Shown: positions 16,431 to 23,621, numbered from the stretch's first letter. The stretch: 34,713 nucleotides of DNA from Bacteroidaceae bacterium (GCA_017617805.1 JAFZVN010000061.1:1-34713); one strand, 5' to 3'. Numbers and translations are program-made. The notes: generated from the letters alone by a model not told the origin.

Positions 16431-18269
16431 TCAAAGTGGATTGGGAATCAAGATGTCGATGCCATCACCTCCACCATGAGTGGGTTTGGTGGGCACTGGT
16501 GTGTAAAGTTTGAGCATATTGTCGGTGAGTTGCTCTATCTTACGGTAAGTCCATTCATCGTCATGTTTCCAAATGATATATTGGCCATGACTTGATTGTC
16601 CCACCTTCTTTTTGTCAAAAGCTTTCGGAAGAGATGTTGACAGATAATAGGGGAAAACCTGAGAAGAAGAACGATAACCTTTCGTTTCCATCTTGTAAGT
16701 GAGTTCCGTTTCTGTAAAGATGAATGAACGTATTATGCCTTGATCCGATGTCTGGTCAAATACGGTAGAGGGTATCCATGATTGTTCCCCTGATATTTCA
16801 TAAACCAATCTCCATTCTTTCCCGACCAGTAGGTCTGCTGTAATATCAGCTTCCTCTTTCACACCCAAAGGTCTGCTGACCGCCCCCAACCTCTTACATC
16901 CCGTAAACATATAAGTATCTATTTCCTTGATGTGCTCTGGCAACACAGCTTCCACCAGCCACTCGCATCCGCCGAATACACCCGTTCCCATTTTCTCCAC
17001 CGACTGAGGGATGCGGATGGTTTTGAGTCCTGTGCGAGCGAAAGCTCCTTGGTCAACAATCACTACTGATGCAGGTATTTCCACCTCCCTCAGCTTCAAG
17101 CACATGCCAAATGAAAGGGCACCTATTCGAAGCAACGATGTTGGCATCGATACGGTTCGCAAGGAGTCGCATTTGAAAAACATGAAATTGCCGATATTTC
17201 TAATACATTCCTCTATCACCACTCGCTTGATGTCTTCACGGTAGAGTGCCCACGGAGCCTCCTCCTCTCGCGTGTAGTTCTTGGTGAACCCACGCCCCTC
17301 CAAGGTAAGCACTCCATTGTGTGCCAACGACCATTTCACGTTTTCCCCCTCATTGCCACACACACCACTTGCCATCACCGCATCAGGTGCAATCACCACT
17401 TCTGGTAAAAGACCTATAGGCAATCCATCCTCGATGGCTTTCACTGCCGCCATTTCCCGATAAAAGCTATGTGCACGATAGTCAGAGAGCAATGTCTTGG
17501 GTACATAAACCGTAGCTCCCAAGAAAGAGTCATCGCTGCCGACCTTCACCACCTGATGGGCATGCAGGACAAGATGCTGCAGCTTCGTGCATCTGTTAAA
17601 GGTATGATTGATCATCGTCACAGAACTAGGCACCGACGCACTTGTGAGATTGGCACAATCTGCAAAGGCACCCATACCCAACTTCGTCAGGCTTCTGGGC
17701 AGTTCCACACGTTGCAGGCCTATGCACCCCTTGAAAGCATACGCCTTAATTTCATTGATCATCGGCGGAAAATCCAATGCAGTGAGACCTTCACACCCCA
17801 TGAATGCTTCAAAGCCAATGGTTCTCAGAGCCAAGGGCCATGTGAGAGAAGTGAGTTTTGAGCACCCCTTGAACGCACGTAGTTCGATGTCCTTCAAATG
17901 GGTGGGCATCTGAATTTCTTCCAGCCCAGAGTTTTCAAAAGCACCCTCTGAAATGATTTGTACTGTAGATGGCAAGACCACACTTTTGAGATGGGGACAA
18001 TTGGCAAAAGCATCACGTCCCACATTCATCACCCCATCATTCATCACGACTTTTACAATCGTCTCGCGATGAGCGTTCCAAGGAGGCAGAAGAACCGTCG
18101 AATAATGCTCCATCAACCCTTTCCCTGATATGGTCAGCGTACCATCATTGGCAAGTATCCATTCCAAAGGATGGTTTTCGTTACTTCCACAGACACCTTT
18201 CGCTATCTGTGCCATTACCTCCAACCCCATCAGGCATAAGAGTATCGTAAAAAATATCTTCCTTATCAT
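16431..18269 (-). CDS. BspA-like leucine-rich repeat protein, exported
   Basis: A 612-residue secreted protein with signal peptide MIRKIFFTILLCLMGLEVMA. It contains two modules. Each starts with a GVCG..ENxxxxWxLAxxGxLTxxGxG(L/F) strap (about 26-52 and 298-325), followed by LRR_5/BspA repeats of about 23 residues (pattern xxAFxxCxxLxxVxLPxSVxxIxxxAF). The last 130 residues (VGKEWRLVYEISG onwards) are not repeats and look like a lipocalin-like sheet. No type IX sorting domain or LPxTG is visible, so its anchoring is unclear. It is the last gene of an operon with a BlaI-type repressor and an M56 peptidase; BspA relatives bind host or bacterial surfaces. Confidence 0.88.
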   Translation of the reverse strand: MIRKIFFTILLCLMGLEVMAQIAKGVCGSNENHPLEWILANDGTLTISGKGLMEHYSTVLLPPWNAHRETIVKVVMNDGVMNVGRDAFANCPHLKSVVLPSTVQIISEGAFENSGLEEIQMPTHLKDIELRAFKGCSKLTSLTWPLALRTIGFEAFMGCEGLTALDFPPMINEIKAYAFKGCIGLQRVELPRSLTKLGMGAFADCANLTSASVPSSVTMINHTFNRCTKLQHLVLHAHQVVKVGSDDSFLGATVYVPKTLLSDYRAHSFYREMAAVKAIEDGLPIGLLPEVVIAPDAVMASGVCGNEGENVKWSLAHNGVLTLEGRGFTKNYTREEEAPWALYREDIKRVVIEECIRNIGNFMFFKCDSLRTVSMPTSLLRIGALSFGMCLKLREVEIPASVVIVDQGAFARTGLKTIRIPQSVEKMGTGVFGGCEWLVEAVLPEHIKEIDTYMFTGCKRLGAVSRPLGVKEEADITADLLVGKEWRLVYEISGEQSWIPSTVFDQTSDQGIIRSFIFTETELTYKMETKGYRSSSQVFPYYLSTSLPKAFDKKKVGQSSHGQYIIWKHDDEWTYRKIEQLTDNMLKLYTPVPTKPTHGGGDGIDILIPNPL

Positions 18270-18299
18270 TTGGTTTGTTGTATTTGCAAGTGAAACATA

Positions 18300-19787
18300 C
18301 TAAGGAATCAAGAAATTGACAGGCAGTATCACCTGGGTGCGAACCGCTTTGCCGTTCAATTCTCCAGGAGTCCACAAAGGCATTTGCTCCACCATCCGTA
18401 CGGCCTCCCGTTCAAGTGCCGTTCTCGATGCCTCAAATTCATCAGGAGTGAGATACCCCTCCGCCTCATCTTTCTCTGTGTAAGAAGTTACGACCTCTCC
18501 TGTTCGTTCACCACGGATGGGCAGTTCTGATGTTGCATGGTTAGCCAGAATGGAGGGAGAGGAAACCGAACCATCTTTCTCCACCACAAGCTTCACCAGC
18601 AGCCGTCCACTCACCTTACATTCACTGGCCAGCTGTGGATAATGGAGCGTAGTACGCATATAATCAAGCAAAGCCCGTTCGCCATCACCAAATACGGGAT
18701 TCTTTTCAAACTGTTCATACACCATCGTGTCAACTTCTTCCATCTCCACCACTGCCACCTTTTGCTCCTTGACCTTTACCTCTTGCTCCTCACTCCTTGC
18801 CCCCTGCTCCATCACTGGAGGAACGACAGGAATCTGCTTCTTCACCAACGAAAGAACCTCCTTGCTTCCTACTGCTTCCAATTGTTTCGTTGTCAGATCC
18901 GCCATTTTCTTCCCCATAGCAGGTTGGGCAAAAATCATCACAGCAAGTAGGGTCAAAGGTATCAGATACACCACCTTCAGCATTGAAGCGGGTGAAGAAG
19001 GCCGACGGAACATCTGCTTCATGCGATGCTTCAATGATGCCTGATTCACACCATTGACAACGACCCCGACAGGACGGCTGGTGGCTTTCTCAATAAGAAG
19101 CTGTTGGTAGTCATGCCTTGTTGTCGCTCCCGACTGAACAACCCATGCATCTGCTTCAAATTCATGTACCGTAAGCAAATCTTTCCGAAGCATCCACACA
19201 AAGGGGTTCCACCATTGCAAACAAGCACAGATATCACACAGCAGTAAGTCAAATGAATGTCCCATCCTTCGATGGGCACGTTCGTGAGCCAAAAGCAACA
19301 CTCCATTTTCTTGAAGGTCATGCTGGTTAATCACAATGTAGCCAAAGCAAGAAAAAGGACTTTCCACCGCATCATTGATGATATAATCATGTTCCCTCCT
19401 ACCACCTTTAATCACGCGAATCACACTCCACACAGCCAAAAGATAGCGCAACAGCACACACACTACTCCCACTTCATAAACCATCAACATGACCACAGCC
19501 CATGTTGGCGATTTGGTGGCCGGCTGTATCGACTGCTTTACCTCTCCACCTGTTGTTGTAGCGGGGCTTTCAGACAATTGTTTGCTGAGCACCATCATGC
19601 CCTTGTTCACCGCTGTCGGATGTTCGGTCACCACATGCACAACAGGCAACACGGCACTGATGAAGAGAATGAAGATGAGCACAGCCCGATTGAATCGGTA
19701 AAAAGTTTCGTGCCGCAACAGCAGTCCAAAGCATGAATACATCAACGTCAATGCGACTGCCCATTTGATGCTGTAAGCTAAAATCAT
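18300..19787 (-). CDS. M56 family (BlaR1-like) metallopeptidase with TonB-type C-terminal domain
   Basis: A 495-residue inner-membrane protein. Membrane segments lie near 5-22, 34-52, 97-122 and 270-290. The M56 zinc site is complete: His168-Glu169-Arg-Ala-His172, with Glu211 in VHEFEADAWV. A charged linker (about 330-385) leads to a periplasmic domain of the energy-transducer TonB type (SGRLLVKLVVEKDGSVSSPS, then MPLWTPGELNGKAVRTQVIL). In BlaR1-like systems such peptidases sense a signal and lead to cleavage of the BlaI repressor. The start overlaps the repressor stop by four bases. No beta-lactamase is nearby; the only partner is the leucine-rich protein. Confidence 0.9.
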   Translation of the reverse strand: MILAYSIKWAVALTLMYSCFGLLLRHETFYRFNRAVLIFILFISAVLPVVHVVTEHPTAVNKGMMVLSKQLSESPATTTGGEVKQSIQPATKSPTWAVVMLMVYEVGVVCVLLRYLLAVWSVIRVIKGGRREHDYIINDAVESPFSCFGYIVINQHDLQENGVLLLAHERAHRRMGHSFDLLLCDICACLQWWNPFVWMLRKDLLTVHEFEADAWVVQSGATTRHDYQQLLIEKATSRPVGVVVNGVNQASLKHRMKQMFRRPSSPASMLKVVYLIPLTLLAVMIFAQPAMGKKMADLTTKQLEAVGSKEVLSLVKKQIPVVPPVMEQGARSEEQEVKVKEQKVAVVEMEEVDTMVYEQFEKNPVFGDGERALLDYMRTTLHYPQLASECKVSGRLLVKLVVEKDGSVSSPSILANHATSELPIRGERTGEVVTSYTEKDEAEGYLTPDEFEASRTALEREAVRMVEQMPLWTPGELNGKAVRTQVILPVNFLIP

Positions 19788-20155
19788 CGTGAGTTCCTTT
19801 CTGATGTTTCCAGTTCTTCTAACAACTGAATCAGTTCTTCACGACTCAGCTCCTCGTCTTGGATGAAAGAATTGACAATTTTCTTGAAACTGCCATCAAA
19901 GTAACGATCCACAAAACTACGGAACTTGCTCTTCCCATAGTCTTCCTGTTTGATAATGGGGATATACAAATATCCACGACCTCGTTGCTCATGGGTCAGA
20001 TATCCCTTACGTTCCAACGACTGAAACGATGCCGCCACCGTGTTGATGTTAGGAATCGGCTTCGTGTAGAGTGCTCGAACATCCTTGGGAGCACAAGGAC
20101 CGATCTTCCAAATCATCTCCATCACCTCTTCTTCCTTTGCAGTCAATTTATACAT
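19784..20155 (-). CDS. BlaI/MecI/CopY family transcriptional repressor
   Basis: A 123-residue winged-helix repressor: MYKLTAKEEEVMEMIWKIGP, NINTVAASFQSLERKGYLTH as recognition helix and wing, GRGYLYIPIIKQEDYGKSKF, and a C-terminal dimerization part with SFIQDEELSREELIQLLEEL. Length and order match the family. It is the first gene of the operon with the M56 peptidase (four-base overlap) and the leucine-rich protein. It probably represses its own promoter until the M56 partner triggers its cleavage; the inducing signal is unknown. Confidence 0.93.
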   Translation of the reverse strand: MYKLTAKEEEVMEMIWKIGPCAPKDVRALYTKPIPNINTVAASFQSLERKGYLTHEQRGRGYLYIPIIKQEDYGKSKFRSFVDRYFDGSFKKIVNSFIQDEELSREELIQLLEELETSERNSR

Positions 20156-20206
20156 CTTTTCTTGTTTATTTTGATTGATTCTTTCAATAATATCTCATTG
20201 ACGCTG

Positions 20207-20273
20207 CAAAGATACAACGAAAGTTTTGGTTGAACAAGTGTCTCACTTCATTTAACAAAATTTTTGGTTGAAT
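20207..20273 (-). promoter_or_regulatory. Promoter and candidate operator of the blaI-type operon
   Basis: TATCTTTG on the minus strand at 20207-20214 is the -7 box, with TTG of the -33 region near 20236-20238. Two direct copies of ttttggttgaa (20225-20235 and 20263-20273, 38 bases apart) overlap and lie upstream of the -33. They could be repressor sites, though they do not show the TACA/TGTA symmetry of classic BlaI boxes. Confidence 0.5.
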
Positions 20274-20333
20274 CAAAAAAGCACAAAAAACTTTCATTGC
20301 CCCCCGTTACATGAATATCACATGATTTAGGTA

Positions 20334-20364
20334 TTGCGCGGCACAAAAAATGTCCGTACCTTTG
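20334..20364 (+). promoter_or_regulatory. Promoter of a predicted small RNA
   Basis: TTG at 20334-20336 and TACCTTTG at 20357-20364, 20 bases apart, give a start near 20371. Confidence 0.7.
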
Positions 20365-20378
20365 CAGCGGATTTGAAA

Positions 20379-20435
20379 ATGGCAAGCAACATGCTTATTC
20401 GGATCTTTACTCATAATAATAAACCCGTGTCGTGA
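20379..20435 (+). CDS. Possible 18-residue leader peptide
   Basis: Reads MASNMLIRIFTHNNKPVS and ends at TGA (20433-20435), which lies in the loop of the 20427-20440 hairpin. It starts about eight bases after the predicted transcript start. Whether it is translated cannot be seen. Confidence 0.3.
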   Translation: MASNMLIRIFTHNNKPVS

Positions 20436-20483
20436 GACACCGCTATTAGAAATTACGTAAACCATAAAATGTTAGAGACTTTA

Positions 20484-20531
20484 AGACCGCTTCTCTTGTC
20501 CGCGAGGAACGAGGGAGGCGGTTTCTCTTTT
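20484..20531 (+). terminator. Terminator-like hairpin
   Basis: 20484-20497 pairs with 20511-20524 over 14 bp, several of them G-U, with a 13-base loop, followed by ctcttttt. It fits an intrinsic terminator or attenuator. Confidence 0.65.
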
Positions 20532-20536
20532 TGCAA

Positions 20537-20748
20537 TCATCCTTTTCAATTCTACCCCAGTAAACAAAAGATATCAGTGAAGTCTAAGCGTCTAAGAGTC
20601 AAAGATGGGTCTTTATGCGCGTGGTTTCCTTTTAGTAAAAATATTGATATACAATATATTGCGCGCGAGAACAGAGAACTTCGACTCTTAGACTTTTTGA
20701 CGTTGCATTTTCTTGGCAACTTTTATACAAGCCTGACGAAAACCGCCG
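20537..20748. repeat. Spacer with an 11-bp inverted repeat (gtctaagagtc)
   Basis: gtctaagagtc at 20590-20600 is mirrored at 20683-20693, and the second arm is followed by ttttt. The same word recurs at 21803-21813, just after the HU-like gene. A frame at 20469-20759 covers this stretch, but its protein looks like translated spacer. Confidence 0.6.
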
Positions 20749-20756
20749 TACCTTTG
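20749..20756 (+). promoter_or_regulatory. -7 element of the holin-HU unit
   Basis: TACCTTTG at 20749-20756, about 40 bases before the ATG at 20796. The -33 region is poor. Confidence 0.55.
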
Positions 20757-20795
20757 TAGCGAAAACTTAAAGGTTTAAGGTCAAAAGTCAAAGAT

Positions 20796-21056
20796 ATGAA
20801 ACATCTTCACGCAAAAGAAATCATCGCCATCTGGTTCGCTGTCGTAGCGGCACTGGTCAGCATCACGGCACTCTGGATTCCTCCACAGGGGGTCATCGAC
20901 GAGACGGTGCTCATCCTCATCGGCCAGTTCCTGCTGTTCATCGCAACCCTGATAGGAGTGCACAGAGAGACCCCTTCTGCCCTTACGAGCATCTTCCCCT
21001 CTATGGGAAGAAAGCCATGCGGCAAGGGGGGAAGCCCTCCGACGGACGCGGTCTGA
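20796..21056 (+). CDS. Small two-helix membrane protein (holin-like)
   Basis: An 86-residue protein: MKHLHAKEIIAIWFAVVAAL continues into a first membrane helix (about 9-27), WIPPQGVIDETV forms a turn, and LILIGQFLLFIATLIGVH a second helix (about 39-56). The layout (helix, PPxGxID turn, helix) is that of small holin-like proteins I know next to HU-like genes in Bacteroidales. The last 25 residues (SIFPSMGRKPCGKGGSPPTD) do not look like protein of this type. They are encoded by a repeat with the gccatgcgg core and run into a 22-base tandem repeat, so the original C-terminus was probably shorter. Function unproven. Confidence 0.7.
   Translation: MKHLHAKEIIAIWFAVVAALVSITALWIPPQGVIDETVLILIGQFLLFIATLIGVHRETPSALTSIFPSMGRKPCGKGGSPPTDAV
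20993..21034. repeat. Palindromic repeat with gccatgcgg core in the 3' end of the holin-like gene
   Basis: Arms cttcccct (20993-21000) and aggggggaag (21025-21034) flank gccatgcgg at 21014-21022. This repeat supplies the C-terminal extension of the protein. Confidence 0.65.
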
Positions 21057-21120
21057 CGAAACGACGTACCGAGACCGACGAAACGGCGGAGGAAAGGGGA
21101 CGAAACGGCGGAGGATTTTT
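21055..21120 (+). repeat. Three 22-base tandem units
   Basis: Units begin gacgaaacg at 21055, 21077 and 21099, exactly 22 bases apart. The second and third are identical over their first 17 bases. They lie in the gap between the holin-like and HU-like genes. Confidence 0.85.
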
Positions 21121-21186
21121 TGAGGAGAAGCTTCCACTCCTGAAAGTTGGGAGCACAACACAAACACAAAATAAACACAAAACAGC

Positions 21187-21801
21187 ATGAGTAAAATCAT
21201 TTATCGCAAAGTGCGTACGGCTCCGGGCCTGAAGACCACGGACGCCAACTGGGAACAGAAGGCGACATATTATGCCAAGGCTGTGTCGCTGGAAACCATG
21301 AGTCTGCGTGACATGGCCAAGCACATCACCAGTCATGGTTCACCCTACACGGTGGATGTAGTAGTGGGTGTGCTCGAAGCGTTCCGCTCCTGCTGCATCG
21401 AGCAGCTGCTCGAGAGCAAGAAGGTGAAAGTGGAGGGACTCGGCACGTTCTACGTGACCATTGCCAACAAGGAAGGCGGTGAGAAGGACATCACCAAGTT
21501 CAACATCGCCACGATGGCAACGGGACTCCGACTCCGTTTCCTGCCCGAGACGACCACCGAGGAGAACCTGAGCTCGCGAGAGTTTCTCAAGAAGGCCAAG
21601 TTCGTGGATGTGGCTTCTCTGGCTGGCGGCAACGTTGACCCTGAGGACGAGGAGACCGACACCACCAACGACAACTCCACCGTGGTGGATGACAACACAG
21701 GTGGCACCAATAGCGGCTCAGGCACTGGCACCATCACTCCTGGCGGTGACAACGGAGGCGACAGTGGAGGCGACCCAGACGCCGGTGACTTCGGAGGTTA
21801 A
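21187..21801 (+). CDS. HU-like DNA-binding protein with Gly/Asp-rich tail
   Basis: A 204-residue protein. Residues 1-125 carry the HU/IHF-like fold of the Bacteroidetes form: IIYRKVRTAPGLK at the start, the dimer helices with MAKHITSHGSPYTVDVVVGV, and the beta-arm around VKVEGLGTFYVTI. From about 145 the sequence becomes a low-complexity Thr/Asp/Gly tail ending DAGDFGG. The tail is near-identical to the one truncated at the window start, with an extra DSGG. It probably binds DNA; no target is known. It follows the holin-like gene by 130 bases. Confidence 0.88.
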   Translation: MSKIIYRKVRTAPGLKTTDANWEQKATYYAKAVSLETMSLRDMAKHITSHGSPYTVDVVVGVLEAFRSCCIEQLLESKKVKVEGLGTFYVTIANKEGGEKDITKFNIATMATGLRLRFLPETTTEENLSSREFLKKAKFVDVASLAGGNVDPEDEETDTTNDNSTVVDDNTGGTNSGSGTGTITPGGDNGGDSGGDPDAGDFGG

Positions 21802-21835
21802 AGTCTAAGAGTCAAAGAGAGTCTAACAAACTTTT

Positions 21836-21900
21836 TATGCACTTTATGCAAAAAAACTTGCATAAAGTGCTTGTTGTATGCAAGAAATGTTGTAACTTTG
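21836..21900 (+). promoter_or_regulatory. argR promoter with candidate ArgR operator
   Basis: TTG (21871-21873) and TAACTTTG (21893-21900), 19 bases apart, form the promoter. Four tatgca/tgcata half-sites (21836, 21845, 21859, 21877) surround the -33, resembling ARG boxes. The 13-bp inverted repeat 21839-21851/21858-21870 could be the operator, and could also terminate the HU transcript. Confidence 0.6.
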
Positions 21901-21929
21901 CAGCCGATTTGTGAATAAATATACAAAAG

Positions 21930-22415
21930 ATGACAGCAAGACAATCGAGACTCGACATCATCAAGGGGATTATCCAGACGCAAGAGATTGGTAGTCAGGA
22001 GGAACTGGCGCAGGCACTCTCGAAGGAGGGGGTGAACATGACGCAGGCCACCCTGTCGAGAGACCTGAAACTGCTGAAGGTGGTGAAGGGTTTCTCACCG
22101 AAGGGACGCTCCATCTATATGTTGCCTGAGAATCCCTACTACCGAAGGGTGAGGGAACATCGGCAGGAAGGAACGGCCATTCAGAACGGATTCATGTCGG
22201 TGCGGTATTCGGGGCAGTTGGCGGTCATCAAATGCCGACCTGGTTATGCCAGCGGATTGGCGAGCGACATCGACAATGCCCATTTCCATGAGGTGATTGG
22301 CACCATTGCTGGCGATGACACCATCTTCCTGGCATTGGAGGAGGGGGTCAACAAGGAAACGCTCGAAGCGAATCTCAGAACAATTGTACCAGTGTATCCG
22401 GGGAGCCAAGGGTAA
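21930..22415 (+). CDS. argR: Arginine repressor
   Basis: A 161-residue ArgR. The N-terminal winged helix has IKGIIQTQEIGSQEELAQAL and the recognition helix TQATLSRDLKLLKVVKG. The C-terminal domain binds arginine and forms hexamers, with SDIDNAHFHEVIGTIAGDDT including the GT.AGDDT motif. Full length. It heads the cluster of arginine genes that follow on the same strand, and half-sites in its own promoter suggest autoregulation. Confidence 0.95.
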   Translation: MTARQSRLDIIKGIIQTQEIGSQEELAQALSKEGVNMTQATLSRDLKLLKVVKGFSPKGRSIYMLPENPYYRRVREHRQEGTAIQNGFMSVRYSGQLAVIKCRPGYASGLASDIDNAHFHEVIGTIAGDDTIFLALEEGVNKETLEANLRTIVPVYPGSQG

Positions 22416-22541
22416 TTTACGATTTGACCATTTACCATTTACAATTTGCCATGCGGCGAGAAAGTAAATCGTTAAATTGTCAAATCATCAAATGGAAAAA
22501 ACAAATTGTAAATTGTAAATCGTAAAATAGTAAATAAGATT
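22416..22541. repeat. AT-rich inverted repeat with gccatgcgg core
   Basis: atttacaatttg at 22437-22448 is mirrored at 22502-22513, with imperfect extension outward. gccatgcgg is at 22448-22456. The element fills the whole argR-GNAT spacer, and the GTG of the next gene lies just after it. Confidence 0.75.
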
Positions 22542-23177
22542 GTGATATACGAAGACGGAATCAAGGTGATTGTAGCCGATGCAAGCCACGAGAAGTATGT
22601 GGACTTGATTATCAATACAATACGCGAGGCAGCAAAGAAGCGTGGCACAGGTATTGCTGAGCGTACACACGAGTATGTGGCCACGAAGATGAAGGAGGGC
22701 AAGGCGGTGCTGGCGCTCGACCCCAGCAAGCAGACAGAACTGGGCGACACGTTCGTGGGCTTCAGCTACATCGAGACGTGGGGCAACAAGTCGTATGTGA
22801 CCACGTCGGGTCTGATTGTGCATCCTGACTATCAGGGCAGGAACATCGCCAAGCGCATCAAGGATCACACCTTCACGTTGGCACGTGTGCGTTGGCCTCA
22901 TGCCAAGATCTTCTCCCTCACGAGCGGCGACGCGGTGATGAAGATGAACACGGCATTGGGATATGTGCCTGTGAGCTTCAAGCAACTGACGGATGACGAT
23001 GCCTTCTGGAGAGGCTGTCGCGGTTGTGTGAACCACCCCATTCTGGAGATGAAGGAGCGCAAGTTCTGCATCTGCACAGGCATGCTGTACGACCCTGCAC
23101 AGCACAAGGGTGAACCCACACCTGTGGAGATCTTCCAAGAAATCATGAAGGAAATGGTGTTAAGGGAAAAGGGATAA
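22542..23177 (+). CDS. GNAT acetyltransferase of the arginine cluster, candidate N-acylglutamate synthase
   Basis: A 211-residue GNAT protein with the acyl-CoA site near TSGLIVHPDYQGRNIAKRIK (V/I-x-P-x-Y-Q-G-R-x-I pattern of motif A) and a late Cys-rich stretch (GCRGCVNHPILE, KFCICTG). Bacteroidetes lack a classical argA, and this gene keeps its place between argR and argG in the genomes I know. A role in making N-acetyl- or N-succinylglutamate, the first step of arginine synthesis, is therefore the likely function; this is context-based. The start is GTG 22542, with no ATG nearby. The stop lies at the edge of the inverted repeat enclosing the next gene. Confidence 0.85.
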   Translation: MIYEDGIKVIVADASHEKYVDLIINTIREAAKKRGTGIAERTHEYVATKMKEGKAVLALDPSKQTELGDTFVGFSYIETWGNKSYVTTSGLIVHPDYQGRNIAKRIKDHTFTLARVRWPHAKIFSLTSGDAVMKMNTALGYVPVSFKQLTDDDAFWRGCRGCVNHPILEMKERKFCICTGMLYDPAQHKGEPTPVEIFQEIMKEMVLREKG

Positions 23178-23178
23178 G

Positions 23179-23621
23179 TGAAAAGTGAAAAATTTGCTAC
23201 CGCAGTCTATGGGATATCTTCAAAATAGTCAATCGCCTCTAACAGTGAAAAGCTATAGCTTTGCTATCAGAATCGTAAACACAGTGAAGAATATCACATG
23301 TAGTCCTAAAGAATACGGAATGATGAATCAAATTTTTCGTTCTGGAACAGCGATAGGAGCATTGGTAAGCGAATCGACTTATGCACAAAGTCCTAAAGAT
23401 TTCATTAGCAAACTTTCCATAGCCCTAAAAGAATGCAATGAAACCCTCTATTGGCTCAATCTTTTGAAAGATACGGGATATTTGCAGACAGAAGATTTTA
23501 CAAGTTTAGAGAAAGATTGTCGAGAATTACTCGCTCTCTTAATTTCATCGATAAAAACAACAAAACAAAATATATAAAAAGAAGTGACGATGGGAAGCGG
23601 AAGCAAATTTTTCACTTTTCA
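23179..23621. repeat. Inverted-repeat element enclosing the four-helix-bundle gene
   Basis: The 25-base arms 23179-23203 and 23597-23621 are reverse complements at 24 positions. The inner part (aaatttgctaccgc) matches the hairpin at 355-423. Between them is only the four-helix-bundle gene. In the mRNA the arms would pair and loop out the gene. No transposase or clear target-site duplication is seen. Confidence 0.8.
23209..23577 (+). CDS. Four-helix-bundle protein, 23S rRNA intervening-sequence (IVP) family
   Basis: A 122-residue all-helical protein: KSYSFAIRIVNTVK, then MNQIFRSGTAIGALVSESTY, SPKDFISKLSIALKECNETL and YWLNLLKDTGYL. This is the clear pattern of the IVP family (S23 type), first known from intervening sequences inside 23S rRNA genes and related to the accessory proteins of diversity-generating retroelements. 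Its function is not settled; an RNA-binding pentamer is likely. ATG 23209 is preferred; GTG 23185 lies within the left repeat arm and GTG 23246 is also possible. It is more AT-rich than its neighbours and interrupts the arginine operon between GNAT and argG. Confidence 0.88.
   Translation: MGYLQNSQSPLTVKSYSFAIRIVNTVKNITCSPKEYGMMNQIFRSGTAIGALVSESTYAQSPKDFISKLSIALKECNETLYWLNLLKDTGYLQTEDFTSLEKDCRELLALLISSIKTTKQNI

Larger units (their letters stand above)
20371..20531 (+). ncRNA. Predicted small RNA or leader RNA of about 160 bases
   Basis: Bounded by a good promoter (20334-20364) and a strong hairpin with T run (20484-20531). Inside are a small hairpin gtgtc-gtga-gacac (20427-20440) and an 18-codon reading frame (20379-20435). 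The next promoter (20749) lies 200 bases on, so this is either an independent RNA or an attenuated leader for the holin-HU unit. I do not recognise a known RNA family. Confidence 0.5.

Noticed and set aside
18300-20155. A beta-lactam resistance locus
   Set aside because: The repressor and M56 peptidase are not accompanied by any beta-lactamase or penicillin-binding protein gene.
20469-20759. 96-residue frame between the small RNA and holin-like gene
   Set aside because: It crosses the terminator-like hairpin and an inverted repeat, covers the next promoter, and its translation looks like spacer.
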